Origin: Betaproteobacteria bacterium UBA1934
GTDB taxonomy: Bacteria; Pseudomonadota; Gammaproteobacteria; Burkholderiales; Rhodocyclaceae
Length of the DNA stretch: 64,000 nucleotides
NCBI GenBank assembly: GCA_002337055.1
Contig: DDFG01000005.1
Span: forward strand, 633,037 to 697,036
Reading direction: 5' to 3'
The position numbers were made by a program, and so were the translations under genes. The notes beneath the pieces are model-generated. The model saw only the letters and a list, made by a program, of their open reading frames with translations. It was not told the origin of the DNA and did no database searches. Below are positions 34,352 through 46,642 of this stretch, piece by piece (position 1 is the first letter of the stretch; each line of letters begins with the position of its first letter).

Positions 34352-36123
34352 TGCGTCTGCTCTTATCGTTTTTTCTGCTGCTTTCCTGCTCATTTGTTCA
34401 CGCCGATGAGTTTCTCGATCCGGCGGTCGCCTTCCGCCCCGCGATCCGCGCGCTCGACGCGCAAACCGTCGAGGTGCGCTACGAAATCGCGCGGGGCTAT
34501 TATCTGTACCGCGACAAGTTCCGCTTCTCTGCGGAAGGCGTGCAGGTCGGCGCACCACAACTGCCCAAGGGCAAGGAAAAGCACGACGACAATTTCGGCA
34601 CGGTGGAGGTCTATTACAAGGAGGCCACGATCCGCTTGCCGATCGAACATTCGGCATCCGGCCCGCAGTCGATCGATCTCAAGCTGGTTTCGCAAGGCTG
34701 CGCGGAAGCGGGCATCTGCTATCCGCCCCAAACGCAAACCCTGAGCGTGACACTGCCGGCACCCGGGCAAGCGGCAGCGGCAGCGGCAACCCCGGCTTCG
34801 GCATCCGCCGCAGACGCCTCTGCGCTCGACGAATCGGGCGGCATTGCCACGCGCCTGCGGCATGCCGGTTTCTGGGCCAATCTCGCCTTTTTCTTTGTCG
34901 CGGGGCTGGGCTTGTCGCTGACGCCCTGTGTGTTCCCGATGGTGCCGATCCTGTCCGGCATCATCGTCGGGCAAGGGCACAAGGTCTCGCGGGGACGCGG
35001 TCTGGCGCTCGCGCTGGCCTACGTGCTCGGGATGGCGGTCACCTACGCGCTTGCCGGCGTGGCGGCGGGCTTGAGCGGAACGCTGGTGTCGGGTCTGCTG
35101 CAAAACGCCTGGGTCCTCGGCGGTTTCGCGCTCGTCTTTGTGTTGCTGGCCGGATCGATGTTCGGCTTTTACGAGCTGCAACTGCCCAGCGCGCTGCAAA
35201 GCCGATTGTCGGAAGAAGCCGGGCACCTGGCCGGCGGGCGCGGCCCCGCGGTGTTTGTCATGGGTGCGCTCTCGGCGCTGATCGTCGGGCCGTGCGTCGC
35301 GGCGCCGCTGGCGGGCGCGCTGATCTATATCGGACAGACCGGCGACGCGCTGCTCGGCGGCACCTCGCTGTTCGTCATGGCACTCGGCATGGGCGTACCC
35401 TTGATTGCGGTCGGCCTCTCGGCGGGCGCCTTGCTACCCAAGGCCGGCGCGTGGATGAATGCGGTCAAGAAGGCCTTCGGTTTCATGCTGCTCGGCACCG
35501 CCTTGTGGCTGCTTTCACCGGTGTTGCCCCCGGCGATGGAACTGGCGGCCTGGGGCGCGCTACTGATCGTGCCGGCCGTCTTTCTGCACGCCATCGATCC
35601 CCTGCCACCGCACGCCCAAGGCAGCGCCCGTTTCTGGAAGGGCATTGGCGTCATGCTCCTGGTGGCGGGAATCGCGCTGCTGATCGGCGCCCTGAGCGGC
35701 AGCCGCAGTGTGTGGCAGCCGCTGGCCGGCTTGCGCGGGACGGTCGCGGCGGCGACTGCGGAGGCGCGCCCGGACTTTCAGCGCGTGGTATCGGTAGAGG
35801 ATCTCGACCGACGCCTGAAAGCCGCTCAACAACCGGTGATGCTCGACTTCTATGCCGACTGGTGCATCGAGTGCAAGAAGATGGAACGCGAAACGTTTTC
35901 GCACAGTACCGTGCAGTCCGCGCTGGCGGGGGTCACGTTGTTGCAGGCCGACGTCACGGCCATGACGCCGGACGACCGCGCCCTGTTGGCGCGATTCAGC
36001 CTGTATGGTCCGCCCGGCATACTGTTTTTCGATGAAAAAGGCCGGGAAATTCCCGGCCTGCGCGTCGTCGGCTTTCAGGACGCTCCAACCTTCGCCAAGG
36101 TGCTGGCGAAATTACGATCCTGA
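34351..36123 (+). CDS. dsbD: Thiol:disulfide interchange protein DsbD
   Basis: Carries electrons from cytoplasmic thioredoxin to periplasmic thiol proteins. The 590 residues comprise a signal peptide (MRLLLSFFLLLSCSFVHA), a periplasmic alpha domain with cysteines in GCAEAGICYPP, a membrane domain of eight helices with the redox cysteines in LTPCVFPMVP and GPCVAAPLAG, and a C-terminal thioredoxin domain with WCIECKKME. All six functional cysteines are present. The ATG at 34351 overlaps the cutA stop; a GTG one codon earlier is an alternative. Confidence 0.95.
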   Translation: MRLLLSFFLLLSCSFVHADEFLDPAVAFRPAIRALDAQTVEVRYEIARGYYLYRDKFRFSAEGVQVGAPQLPKGKEKHDDNFGTVEVYYKEATIRLPIEHSASGPQSIDLKLVSQGCAEAGICYPPQTQTLSVTLPAPGQAAAAAATPASASAADASALDESGGIATRLRHAGFWANLAFFFVAGLGLSLTPCVFPMVPILSGIIVGQGHKVSRGRGLALALAYVLGMAVTYALAGVAAGLSGTLVSGLLQNAWVLGGFALVFVLLAGSMFGFYELQLPSALQSRLSEEAGHLAGGRGPAVFVMGALSALIVGPCVAAPLAGALIYIGQTGDALLGGTSLFVMALGMGVPLIAVGLSAGALLPKAGAWMNAVKKAFGFMLLGTALWLLSPVLPPAMELAAWGALLIVPAVFLHAIDPLPPHAQGSARFWKGIGVMLLVAGIALLIGALSGSRSVWQPLAGLRGTVAAATAEARPDFQRVVSVEDLDRRLKAAQQPVMLDFYADWCIECKKMERETFSHSTVQSALAGVTLLQADVTAMTPDDRALLARFSLYGPPGILFFDEKGREIPGLRVVGFQDAPTFAKVLAKLRS

Positions 36124-36132
36124 CGGACGTGA

Positions 36133-36957
36133 TTATTTGTGGTTCTTGTCGATATCGTAGACGTTCTGCTGCACCAGCCGCTGCACCAGCGAATCCAGCG
36201 TCAGGCCGCCCGCCGCGCTTGAGCTGACGCCAAGCACCGAGGTCGACTTGGCGCCGAGTTCCATTTTCTGCTCGTTGTAACCAGTCGCCACCTGTTCGGT
36301 GGTGTTGGCGTTGATCAACTTCCAGCGCATGCCGATGATCCAGACGCCTGTCGTTTCGCCGGTCTTGACCGAGCCGATTGCTGTCCCGGCGGCATAGCCG
36401 CCGCGCGTGCCGGAAGCGATGCCGACGATACTGCCGAGCGCCGCACCGTCAAATCCCTGGCTCGCCGTTGCCACGGGTTCCGCCTTGAGAACGTCGAACT
36501 TGATGATCCACTTGGTGGTTTTGAACTTGCCCTTCTGGAGGACTTTGCGGGCTTTTTGCGGATCGCCCATCGTGTAGGCCAGCGTGAATTCGTTCAGCAA
36601 GGGGCCGAGATCCGAGCGTTCCAACACCCGGAAATTGGCCTTGCCGAGTTCGAGTTCTGCATAGTCGGCAATGTTGTTGGCCCCGAAGCGCTGTGTGAAC
36701 GTGGCGTTGTTACTCTTGATCTCGCCCGGGATCACGATAATTTGCGGTCCTTTCTTGGCGCCGTTCACATATTCGATAGGCTTGTACATCGCCTTGTCGG
36801 CCATGGCATTCGCTTGCTGGGAGGTGCTGCTGCCGGCAGTAGGCGACGGATTATCGGAAGCGCCCGCACCGCCACCGGTGGTCTGGCAAGCAGCCAGCAA
36901 GGCCAGGGTCGACACGGTACCGAGAGTACCAGCCATTGAACGAAGGGGAATACGCAT
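36133..36957 (-). CDS. CsgG-like outer-membrane lipoprotein
   Basis: A 274-residue predicted lipoprotein: the signal peptide ends in a lipobox LLAAC with the acylated cysteine at residue 24. A low-complexity linker follows (GGGAGASDNPSPTAGSSTS), then a core with IIVIPGEIKS, NIADYAELELGKANFRVLERSDLGPLL and a glycine-rich region GTRGGYAAGTAIG. The core resembles the CsgG/curli-secretin superfamily. No other curli genes are near. It is convergent with dsbD, 9 bases apart. The start at 36957 is chosen because the lipobox then sits at a normal distance. Confidence 0.8.
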   Translation of the reverse strand: MRIPLRSMAGTLGTVSTLALLAACQTTGGGAGASDNPSPTAGSSTSQQANAMADKAMYKPIEYVNGAKKGPQIIVIPGEIKSNNATFTQRFGANNIADYAELELGKANFRVLERSDLGPLLNEFTLAYTMGDPQKARKVLQKGKFKTTKWIIKFDVLKAEPVATASQGFDGAALGSIVGIASGTRGGYAAGTAIGSVKTGETTGVWIIGMRWKLINANTTEQVATGYNEQKMELGAKSTSVLGVSSSAAGGLTLDSLVQRLVQQNVYDIDKNHK

Positions 36958-37111
36958 CGCAAAATCTCCATGGGGCGCTGTCAATCGCCGTATTCTGTTC
37001 GATGACACCCCACTATGGCAAGCGTTGGGTAAGGATTCCCTATTCCATATAATTGGCATATAAATTGCTTGATATAGGCTAGGAGGGCGTTACCAATACG
37101 AGGTCATTACC
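36958..37111. promoter_or_regulatory. AT-rich spacer upstream of the CsgG-like gene
   Basis: This 154-base region is clearly AT-richer than its neighbours. It includes CATATAATTGGCATATAAATTG (about 37046-37067), a likely promoter zone for the minus-strand lipoprotein gene. An AGGAGGG at 37081-37087 is not placed well before any recognised start. No gene that I can name lies here apart from the small open frame that begins at 37112. Confidence 0.35.
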
Positions 37112-37240
37112 ATGGGCGACGACGAACCATTCTTGCTGGAAGCACTACTGGCGGTACTTCCCTATCTGGTAGCCGGTACCGCCGGTTGGCTGAACCGCGT
37201 GATCGTGGCACGCAGACAACGTGTCGATGCACTGTCTTGA
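37112..37240 (+). CDS. Possible 42-residue membrane-associated peptide
   Basis: An ATG at 37112 opens a 42-codon frame, MGDDEPFLLEALLAVLPYLV and then AGTAGWLNRVIVARRQRVDALS. It has one amphipathic or membrane-like hydrophobic stretch followed by a basic tail. A GAGG at about 37100 is a possible Shine-Dalgarno. It ends 45 bases before the mnmE stop on the other strand. No homologue is recognised, so it is listed as a candidate only. Confidence 0.3.
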   Translation: MGDDEPFLLEALLAVLPYLVAGTAGWLNRVIVARRQRVDALS

Positions 37241-37284
37241 GGCGAGGTGCGCCATGCTTGTGCGTCCAAGGAGACGCACATGAG

Positions 37285-38652
37285 TCACTTGCCAATGCAG
37301 AATCGGCTGAATATCTCGCCGAGCAAGTCTTCTGGCGTGAATTCGCCGGTGATTTCGCCGAGTCGGCGTTGTGTCAGGCGCAGTTCCTCTGCCAGGAGTT
37401 CCAGCGGCCATTGCGTTTGAGCGGTGAGCGTGATTGCGGCATCGAGGTGTACGCGCGCGCCCGCCAATGCACGCAAATGCCGCTCGCGGGCGATAAAGAC
37501 ATCTTCGGCTTGATGCCAACCCGCCACCCCCAACAATTCCTGGCGCAGCAACTCGACCCCCGCTCCGGTCTTGGCAGAGAGCGCAATTTCGGAACCCTTT
37601 TCGGTCTTGAGACTAATAGGCGCCGTGCCCCTCAGATCTATCTTGTTAATCACCGTGATGCGGGGCAGGGCGGGAGGCAGCGTCGCCAGAATATCGGCAT
37701 CGACGTCGGTCATGCCCATTTGCGCATCAATCAGCACGAGCGCCAGGTCCGCACGCTCGATTTCGCGCCAGGTCCGGGCGATGCCCATGCGTTCGATTTC
37801 GTCGTCGGTTTCGCGCAGACCGGCGGTGTCGATAATATGTAGCGGAATGCCTTCAATCTGGATGGCTGAACGCAGCGCGTCGCGGGTCGTGCCGGCGACG
37901 GCAGTGACAATCGCCAGATCATCGCCGGCCAACGCGTTGAGCAGCGAAGACTTGCCGACATTGGGTTGCCCCACCAACACGACATGCAGGCCGGCTTGCA
38001 GCAGTTTGCCCTGACCGGCGCGGTCGAAAACGCTCGCGAGGCGCTCGGAAAGGGTATTCAGGCGTCCTGGCAGGTCAGCCGCGCGCAGAAAATCGATATC
38101 CTCTTCCGGAAAATCCAAAGTTGCCTCGACCAGCATTCGCAGGTCGATCAACCCGTCGGTCAGGGCGCGCACGGCCTGGGAAAACTGCCCTTGCAGGGAG
38201 CGCATCGCTGATCGGGCTGCGCTGGTTGTCGCAGCGTCGATCAAGTCGGCAACGGCCTCGGCTTGCGCCAGATCGAGTTTGCCGTTGAGAAAGGCGCGGC
38301 GGGTAAATTCGCCCGGCTCTGCCAGCCGGGCACCCAGGTCAAGGCAGCGCGCCAGCAACAGATTCAGCACGACCGGGCCGCCATGACCTTGTAACTCGAG
38401 GACGTCTTCGCCGGTAAAGGAATGCGGGCCCGGAAAGTGGAGCAGCAGACCGTCGTCGAGGGCGATTCCGCCACCATCGCGAAAAATGGCACGCGCGGCC
38501 ATCCGGGGAGGCGGCGTTTTGCCACAGAGCGCCTCGGCATACGCCGCAAGGCCAGGCCCGGAAAGGCGAATGACACCGATGCCGCCACGGCCGGGGGCCG
38601 TGGCGATAGCGGCAATGACGTCGGTTTTTGCCGGATCAGGCCTTGGCGTCAT
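37285..38652 (-). CDS. mnmE: tRNA modification GTPase MnmE
   Basis: With MnmG it builds the 5-carboxymethylaminomethyl group on wobble uridine 34. The 455 residues carry the N-terminal formyl-THF-binding domain ([20 protein letters not shown], about 9-28), the G domain ([17 protein letters not shown], about 221-237, DTAGLRET and NKID) and the C-terminal FCIGK with the active cysteine. All are intact. It overlaps the yidC 3' end by 17 bases. The usual neighbour mnmG is not adjacent here. Confidence 0.97.
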   Translation of the reverse strand: MTPRPDPAKTDVIAAIATAPGRGGIGVIRLSGPGLAAYAEALCGKTPPPRMAARAIFRDGGGIALDDGLLLHFPGPHSFTGEDVLELQGHGGPVVLNLLLARCLDLGARLAEPGEFTRRAFLNGKLDLAQAEAVADLIDAATTSAARSAMRSLQGQFSQAVRALTDGLIDLRMLVEATLDFPEEDIDFLRAADLPGRLNTLSERLASVFDRAGQGKLLQAGLHVVLVGQPNVGKSSLLNALAGDDLAIVTAVAGTTRDALRSAIQIEGIPLHIIDTAGLRETDDEIERMGIARTWREIERADLALVLIDAQMGMTDVDADILATLPPALPRITVINKIDLRGTAPISLKTEKGSEIALSAKTGAGVELLRQELLGVAGWHQAEDVFIARERHLRALAGARVHLDAAITLTAQTQWPLELLAEELRLTQRRLGEITGEFTPEDLLGEIFSRFCIGK

Positions 38653-40300
38653 TGGCAGCTTTGCCGCCGGCTTCGATCATGCGGGTGATTTGCCACTGCT
38701 GCGCGATGGACAGCACATTGTTGACCACCCAGTAGAGCACCAGACCGGCCGGGAAGAACAGGAACATCACCCCGAAGGCAAAGGGCATGATCTTCATCAT
38801 CTTGGCCTGAATCGGGTCCGGCGGTTCCGGATTGAGCTTGCTCTGCACCACCATCGACAGGATCATGATGATCGGCAGCACATAATACGGGTCGGCCGTC
38901 GAAAGATCGTTGATCCACAGAATCCAAGGCGCATCGCGCATTTCGACGGCGCCGAGCAGCACCCAGTAGAGGGCGATGAAGACCGGAATCTGGACCAGAA
39001 TGGGCAGGCACCCGCCAAGCGGATTGACCTTCTCGGTCTGGTAGAGCTTCATCATTTCCTGATTCAGCTTCTGTTTGTCGTCGCCGTAACGTTCCTTCAG
39101 GGTCATCATCTTCGGCGTCAGTGTGCGCATTTTCGCCATCGACTTGTACGAAGCGGCGGAAAGCGGGAAGAACAGCAGTTTGATGATGATGGTCAGCACG
39201 ACAATGGCCCAGCCCCAGTTGCCAACCATGGCGTGGATCCATTCCAGCGCCCAGAAGATGGGGGCCGCAATCACCGTCAACCAACCGTAGTCGACCACCA
39301 GATCGAGCCCGGTGGCCACCTGCTTGAGGGCCGCCTGTTCTTGCGGACCGGCATACAGCCCGACACTCAGTTCGGTCTTGCCGCCGGGAGCGATCGCCGG
39401 CATCGGCACGATCACACCAGCCTGCACCAGATTTGCGCCGTTCACCGTATCGGCTTTGCGCATGTAGTACTCGCGCAGGGTCTTGTCCTTGGGCACCCAG
39501 GCGGCGACGAAATAGTGCTGCACCATGGCCATCCAGCCGTTGTCGGCCTTCTGCGCAAACTTGGCTTTGCCCTTGACGATGTCTCCGAAATCGACTTTCT
39601 GATACTTGTCGGCATCGGTGAATACCGCCGGGCCGGTAAAGGTCGAAACCATGCGGCTCTCGCCCTGCGGCGCCACGTCATCTCGCTGCAACTGGTAGTA
39701 GGCAAAAGGTGTGACCGTCTTCTGGCCGCGGTTGTCGATTTCCCAGGCAATATCGATCAGGTAGGAACCGCGTTTGAAGGTATAAACCTTACTGATGGTC
39801 AGCCCGTCCTGAACCGGTGCCGACAGACGCAGCTTCAACTCGGCAGCGCCCTCGGCCAGTTCGGTCGGCCCGGCAGCGAGCGCAAACTGGGTACGATGAT
39901 TGGGCATACCGTCGCCCAGCAAACCGGTTTGCGCCAAATATTGATGCGCCGGATCGAACAGCACCAGATTCTTGCTCTTGTCACCATGTTCGCGGTGCTT
40001 GAGCAACTCCAGTTGCACAATGTCACCACCCAGGGGCGTCAGTGTCGCCTTGAACAGATCAGTGGTGACCACCACCGGTTGTGCGCCCGCCGGCAAGGGG
40101 GTCGCGTTTGCAGTCGACACGCCCGGAACAACCGCCGCGCCGGGCAGCGCGGTGGGCTGAGGGAGGGCACCAGGACCGGCCGGTGCGGTGGCGGTCGGGG
40201 CTGCGACCGGTTTCGGGTTGACATAGGCTTGCCATTTTTCCCACAGCATGAACAGGGAAAAACCGAAAACCATCAACAGAATCAAACGTCTCGTATCCAT
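38636..40300 (-). CDS. yidC: Membrane protein insertase YidC
   Basis: Inserts and folds inner-membrane proteins with or without SecYEG. The 554 residues start [20 protein letters not shown] (N-terminal anchor), then a proline/alanine-rich linker and a large periplasmic domain (about 60-340), and the C-terminal five-helix insertase ([20 protein letters not shown]; the [20 protein letters not shown] loop). The start at 40300 is preferred to an upstream in-frame ATG five codons away because MDTRR is the conserved N-terminus. It follows yidD by 26 bases. Confidence 0.96.
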   Translation of the reverse strand: MDTRRLILLMVFGFSLFMLWEKWQAYVNPKPVAAPTATAPAGPGALPQPTALPGAAVVPGVSTANATPLPAGAQPVVVTTDLFKATLTPLGGDIVQLELLKHREHGDKSKNLVLFDPAHQYLAQTGLLGDGMPNHRTQFALAAGPTELAEGAAELKLRLSAPVQDGLTISKVYTFKRGSYLIDIAWEIDNRGQKTVTPFAYYQLQRDDVAPQGESRMVSTFTGPAVFTDADKYQKVDFGDIVKGKAKFAQKADNGWMAMVQHYFVAAWVPKDKTLREYYMRKADTVNGANLVQAGVIVPMPAIAPGGKTELSVGLYAGPQEQAALKQVATGLDLVVDYGWLTVIAAPIFWALEWIHAMVGNWGWAIVVLTIIIKLLFFPLSAASYKSMAKMRTLTPKMMTLKERYGDDKQKLNQEMMKLYQTEKVNPLGGCLPILVQIPVFIALYWVLLGAVEMRDAPWILWINDLSTADPYYVLPIIMILSMVVQSKLNPEPPDPIQAKMMKIMPFAFGVMFLFFPAGLVLYWVVNNVLSIAQQWQITRMIEAGGKAANDAKA

Positions 40301-40326
40301 GTGCCGCCTATGCAAATTAAGACCGG

Positions 40327-40536
40327 TCAGGGAACCGGATCAACACCGCCGGGATGCCAAGGGTGACAGCGCCCGATGCGCCGCATCGCCAACCAGCCTC
40401 CCCGCCACGCGCCATACCGGGCAATCGCCTCTTGCGCATAGGCCGAGCAGCTCGGATAAAAGCGGCAGCGCGGCCCCAGCAACGGGCTGATTGCCGCCCG
40501 ATAGAATCCGATCAGGCCGAGCAGCAGTGCTTTCAA
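40327..40536 (-). CDS. yidD: Membrane protein insertion efficiency factor YidD
   Basis: A 69-residue peripheral membrane protein. It shows [30 protein letters not shown] and [14 protein letters not shown], the conserved YidD features with its cysteine triplet (seen in [10 protein letters not shown] and GRCHP). It lies between rnpA (4-base overlap) and yidC, the standard place. Confidence 0.95.
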   Translation of the reverse strand: MKALLLGLIGFYRAAISPLLGPRCRFYPSCSAYAQEAIARYGAWRGGWLAMRRIGRCHPWHPGGVDPVP

Positions 40537-40934
40537 ACGTCGCTCCCTTGCGGTCGATCACGTCGAGGCCGCAGTTTAGCGAAAAGTTGGTCGATTTCGG
40601 CGGCAATTTGATGACGCCCAATGCCCGCTCCCTTGGCCACCACCCGCAACACCAGATCGTAACCGGGAAATGCGTCGCGCTGCTGACGGAAACGCTCGCG
40701 CGCCACGCGCTTGAAGAGGTTGCGCGAGACCGCCGTGCGCACCAGTTTCTTGCCAATCACCAGCCCCAGGCGGGTGTCCTGGCCGGGTTCGGGATGAGGT
40801 CGGAAGTGCAGCATCCAGATTGTGCCGCGAATGGCTCGCCTAAAACCAAAAACGGATGAAAAATCATCCGTTCTGGTCAGGCGATATCGCCTGGGAAATG
40901 CGTGGCCTGGCGCAGCCGCCAAAAGCGTGATCAA
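40533..40934 (-). CDS. rnpA: Ribonuclease P protein component
   Basis: Protein subunit of RNase P, which matures tRNA 5' ends. The 133 residues include [17 protein letters not shown] and the RNR motif region ([20 protein letters not shown]). The frame opens with a TTG at 40934 that overlaps the rpmH stop (TTGA); the family core begins about 12 residues later, so a later start cannot be excluded. Downstream it overlaps yidD by 4 bases. Confidence 0.92.
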   Translation of the reverse strand: MITLLAAAPGHAFPRRYRLTRTDDFSSVFGFRRAIRGTIWMLHFRPHPEPGQDTRLGLVIGKKLVRTAVSRNLFKRVARERFRQQRDAFPGYDLVLRVVAKGAGIGRHQIAAEIDQLFAKLRPRRDRPQGSDV

Positions 40935-41065
40935 ACGCCGAGGCGATGACGACCCTTGGCTCGCCGAGCGGCGATAACCTTGCGGCCGCCCTTGGTTCTC
41001 ATGCGAACCAGGAAACCGTGGGTGCGCTTGCGTCGCACAACCGAAGGCTGGAAGGTGCGTTTCAT
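40931..41065 (-). CDS. rpmH: 50S ribosomal protein L34
   Basis: A 44-residue ribosomal protein: [20 protein letters not shown] then [20 protein letters not shown] and RLGV. It is nearly identical to the family consensus. It is the first gene of rpmH-rnpA-yidD-yidC-mnmE and lies divergent from dnaA across the origin-type spacer. It is too short for most automatic cut-offs but certain by sequence. A promoter is read at 41102-41131. Confidence 0.97.
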   Translation of the reverse strand: MKRTFQPSVVRRKRTHGFLVRMRTKGGRKVIAARRAKGRHRLGV

Positions 41066-41294
41066 GTCAAATCCTTGTGTTGGAGATAAGGTAAACGCGC
41101 TATTTCACACGATAAACAGCTGTTCTGTCAACATATTTTTTTTGCCCAGCCTGTGGATAAGTCGGCGGGATGAAGTTAGAATGATCTCTGTTCGGCGGCT
41201 GAATGGCCGCCGATTTTGTTGAAAGTCTTGGCGTATACAACATTTTGGGTATTGCCTGCCAACACGGCGGGCGGTGTCGGGAGTTTGACGGGCG
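41066..41294. other. Origin-type intergenic region between rpmH and dnaA
   Basis: The 229-base spacer carries a perfect DnaA box TGTGGATAA (41152-41160), next to an AT-rich run (ACATATTTTTTTT, 41131-41143), and the rpmH promoter. Origins in this position (rpmH-dnaA or dnaA-dnaN) are common in Proteobacteria. Only one perfect box is seen, so the functional origin may extend into the dnaA-dnaN spacer. Confidence 0.6.
41102..41131 (-). promoter_or_regulatory. Sigma-70 type promoter for rpmH
   Basis: On the minus strand a perfect -35 TTGACA (41126-41131) is followed after 18 bases by TGAAAT (41102-41107), a 4-of-6 match to -10. It lies about 40 bases upstream of the rpmH ATG. A DnaA box lies 20 bases upstream of the -35, so DnaA may affect transcription here. 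Confidence 0.6.
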
Positions 41295-42686
41295 ATGTCC
41301 GGTTTCTGGGAATCCTGTTTGCGGCGTTTCGAGGTTGAGCTGCCCGCACAACAGTTCAACACCTGGATACGCCCGCTCACTATACAAGGTGAGGATGCGC
41401 CCACCGCCGGGCTACGCCTGCTCGCTCCCAACAGCTTTATCCAGAAATGGGTGCGCGACCGTTACCTGACCCGCATCGTCGAATACGGCCACCAATACTA
41501 TACCTTTCCGGTCGATATCACGCTCTGTGTCGGCAAGAGCAGTCTGTCGGCGTCCGTTGATGTTCCGATTACTCCGGTCGTTGCCCCTGCACCAAGCGCG
41601 ACGCCCACGCCGAACAACGGACGCAACGGCCACGCCGCCAAGAAGACCGAGCAACCCACGGCCTACGACAAGACCCGGCTGATCAGCGCCTTCAGCTTTG
41701 GTAACCTCGTAGTCGGCAAAGCCAACAATCTGGCGCGCGCGGCGGCACAACAGGTGGCCCTCAATCCCGGCGGCGCCTACAACCCGTTGTTCATCTATGG
41801 CGGCGCGGGCCTGGGCAAGACCCACCTGATCCACGCCATCGGCAACGAAATTCTGAAAGAACACCCCGACAGCGTCGTACGCTACCTGCATGCCGAAGAC
41901 TACTATTCGGACGTGGTGCGCGCCTTCCAGCAAAAATCCTTTGACAGCTTCAAGCGCTATTATCGTTCGCTCGATGTGCTGCTGATTGACGACGTGCAGT
42001 TCTTCAACGGCAAGAACCGCACGCAGGAGGAGTTCTTCTTCGCCTTCAACGCGCTGATCGAAGCCAAGAAGCAGATCATCATCACCTGCGACACTTACCC
42101 CAAGGATATCAACGGCCTCGACGACCGCCTGGTCACCCGCTTCGACTGGGGCCTGACGGTGCAGATCGAGCCGCCCGAGCTGGAAATGCGGGTGGCGATC
42201 CTGAAAACCAAGGCCGAAGCGGAAGGAATCGACCTGAACGACGAGGTCGCCTTCTTCATCGCCAAGCATCTGCGCTCGAATGTGCGTGAACTCGAAGGCG
42301 CATTGACCAAGGTGCTGGCCTTCTCTTCCTTCCACAATCGCGCCATTTCGCTCGATCTGGCCAAGGAAGCGCTGAAGGACGTGATCGGTTCGACACGCAA
42401 TGTCGGCATCGACGCCATCCAGAAGACCGTCGCCGACTACTACAAGATCAAGGTCGCCGACATATTCTCGAAAAAGCGTACGCGCGCCATTGCCCGTCCG
42501 CGCCAGGTGGCGATGTGGCTGTGCCGCGAAATCACCGCGCACAGTTTTCCGGAAATTGGCGATGCCTTTGGCGGGCGCGATCACACCACGGTCATCCACG
42601 CGGTCAAGACCATCGATGCTGTCCGGGTGCGCGAAAATGAACTCAACCACGACCTGCATGTACTGTTGCAGGTGTTGAAAGGATAA
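41295..42686 (+). CDS. dnaA: Chromosomal replication initiator protein DnaA
   Basis: The 463 residues have an N-terminal domain I (FWESCLRRFEVELPAQQFNTW), a variable linker rich in P/T/K (about 85-125), the AAA+ domain with Walker A GGAGLGKTHLIHAIGN and Walker B LLIDDVQFF, and the DNA-binding domain with the signature FPEIGDAFGGRDHTTVIHAV. Everything expected is present. It is the first gene of dnaA-dnaN-gyrB and faces rpmH across the likely origin. Confidence 0.98.
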   Translation: MSGFWESCLRRFEVELPAQQFNTWIRPLTIQGEDAPTAGLRLLAPNSFIQKWVRDRYLTRIVEYGHQYYTFPVDITLCVGKSSLSASVDVPITPVVAPAPSATPTPNNGRNGHAAKKTEQPTAYDKTRLISAFSFGNLVVGKANNLARAAAQQVALNPGGAYNPLFIYGGAGLGKTHLIHAIGNEILKEHPDSVVRYLHAEDYYSDVVRAFQQKSFDSFKRYYRSLDVLLIDDVQFFNGKNRTQEEFFFAFNALIEAKKQIIITCDTYPKDINGLDDRLVTRFDWGLTVQIEPPELEMRVAILKTKAEAEGIDLNDEVAFFIAKHLRSNVRELEGALTKVLAFSSFHNRAISLDLAKEALKDVIGSTRNVGIDAIQKTVADYYKIKVADIFSKKRTRAIARPRQVAMWLCREITAHSFPEIGDAFGGRDHTTVIHAVKTIDAVRVRENELNHDLHVLLQVLKG

Positions 42687-42883
42687 GTCTGTGAGCAAGC
42701 TGTCGATGAAATGGGGATAAATACCCAAAAGCGGCAAAAGCAAAAAGTTGTTCGAGTTTCCTCCACAGGCTTTTCAGAGACTTACCAAGACCCTGAAATC
42801 GCAGTCAAGGGTCTGAATGGAATTGATTATTTGTCGTTGTCCACAGACTTGTTCTGTACTTAGTCTTTAAAGGATTTATTTAT
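42687..42883. promoter_or_regulatory. dnaA-dnaN spacer with DnaA-box-like sites
   Basis: A 197-base spacer, AT-richer than the genes. One-mismatch DnaA boxes are read at 42712-42720 (TGGGGATAA) and 42837-42845 (TTGTCCACA). The last 40 bases, ending AAAGGATTTATTTAT before the dnaN ATG, contain its Shine-Dalgarno (AAAGGA). It is likely part of the origin or of DnaA-controlled dnaN expression. Confidence 0.5.
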
Positions 42884-43990
42884 ATGATTCTTATCAAGAC
42901 CCAGCGGGATACGCTTCTGCAACCCTTGCAATCGGTATCCGGCATTGTCGAACGCCGCCATACCCTGCCCATTCTCTCCAACGTGCTGCTGGAGAAACGG
43001 GGCGACAGTCTGACGCTTCTGGCCACCGACATCGAGATCCAGGTCACGACCACCACCACGGGTGCGGGCGGTGAGGGCGATGGCGCGGTGACGGTCGGCG
43101 CCCGCAAACTCCAGGACATCCTGCGTTCGTTGCCCGACGGTGCGGACATCAATCTCGTCCTCGAAGACCGCAAGTTGCAGGTACGCGCCGGCAAGAGCCG
43201 TTTCAGTCTGCAAACGCTGCCGGCGGACGATTTTCCGCGCATGTCGGTGGCGGAAGGCGAATCGCGCGCTTTCGAACTGACCCAGGGCGCCTTCAAGAAT
43301 CTGCTGAACAAGACCCAGTACGGTATGGCGGCGCAAGACGTGCGTTATTACCTGAACGGCCTGCTGCTGCTGGTCGATGGCAACGAATTGCGCGCCGTGG
43401 CCACTGACGGCCACCGCCTGGCCTATGCCAGCGCCGCCGTCGACGCCGATCTACCCCGCCAGGAAGCGATCCTGCCGCGCAAGACGGTGCTGGAACTGAA
43501 CCGCCTGCTGGCCGACAACGACGAACCGCTGTCGATCACGCTGACCGGCAATCAGGTCCGTTTTGCGTTTGGCTCCATCGTGCTGGTCTCCAAGCTGATC
43601 GACGGCAAGTTCCCCGATTACGAGCGTGTGATTCCGCAAAGCCTGCGCAACCATCTGGTGGTGGAGCGCACGATGCTGATGCAGGCCATGGTGCGGGCGG
43701 CTATTCTGACCAACGAGAAGTTCCGTGGTGTGCGCGTGGTGCTGGCTGAAAACAGCCTCAGGATCATTGCCGCCAACGCCGAGCAGGAAGAAGCGCAAGA
43801 AGAAATCGAAGTCGGTTACACTGGCGAGCCTCTCGATATCGGCTTCAATGTCGGCTACCTGCTCGACGTGCTGAACAACATCCAGGCGCCGGAAGTGCAG
43901 TGGAGCTTCAACGACGCCAATTCCAGTGCCTTGATCTCGCTGCCCGGCGAAGATCGATTCAAATACGTTGTCATGCCGATGCGCATCTAG
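42884..43990 (+). CDS. dnaN: DNA polymerase III beta subunit (sliding clamp)
   Basis: A ring-shaped processivity factor of the replicase. The 368 residues begin MILIKTQRDTLLQPLQSVSG and end KYVVMPMRI, both conserved termini, with ERRHTLPILSNVLLE and YYLNGLLL in the domain borders. Length is usual for Betaproteobacteria. It follows dnaA and precedes gyrB in the standard order. Confidence 0.98.
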   Translation: MILIKTQRDTLLQPLQSVSGIVERRHTLPILSNVLLEKRGDSLTLLATDIEIQVTTTTTGAGGEGDGAVTVGARKLQDILRSLPDGADINLVLEDRKLQVRAGKSRFSLQTLPADDFPRMSVAEGESRAFELTQGAFKNLLNKTQYGMAAQDVRYYLNGLLLLVDGNELRAVATDGHRLAYASAAVDADLPRQEAILPRKTVLELNRLLADNDEPLSITLTGNQVRFAFGSIVLVSKLIDGKFPDYERVIPQSLRNHLVVERTMLMQAMVRAAILTNEKFRGVRVVLAENSLRIIAANAEQEEAQEEIEVGYTGEPLDIGFNVGYLLDVLNNIQAPEVQWSFNDANSSALISLPGEDRFKYVVMPMRI

Positions 43991-46543
<2,553 letters not shown>

Positions 46544-46563
46544 GGGTGTAGGATCCCAAAAAT

Positions 46564-46600
46564 GTCTAGATTTTTCCCATTAGTCTAGATTTCGTGGGAA
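46564..46600. repeat. Direct repeat GTCTAGATTT with interleaved inverted repeat after gyrB
   Basis: GTCTAGATTT occurs at 46564-46573 and 46583-46592. TTCCCA (46574-46579) pairs with TGGGAA (46595-46600). They begin 20 bases after the gyrB stop, exactly where base composition changes. This could be an integration or binding site; the sequence shows only the repeats. Confidence 0.5.
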
Positions 46601-46613
46601 TCAGATCAGTAGG

Positions 46614-46642
46614 AAGCCACTTGTTCAGAGTGGCTTTTTTTT
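46614..46642 (+). terminator. Rho-independent terminator of gyrB
   Basis: An 8-bp stem AAGCCACT/AGTGGCTT with a 7-base loop is followed by a run of eight T. It lies 70 bases after the gyrB stop. A second inverted repeat, CAGAGGCC (46647-46654) with GGCCTCTG (46673-46680), lies just downstream. Confidence 0.85.

Noticed and set aside
38486..40366. A 626-codon plus-strand frame opposite yidC and the mnmE start
   Set aside because: Histidine- and arginine-rich shadow of yidC with no domain; yidC and mnmE explain the region.
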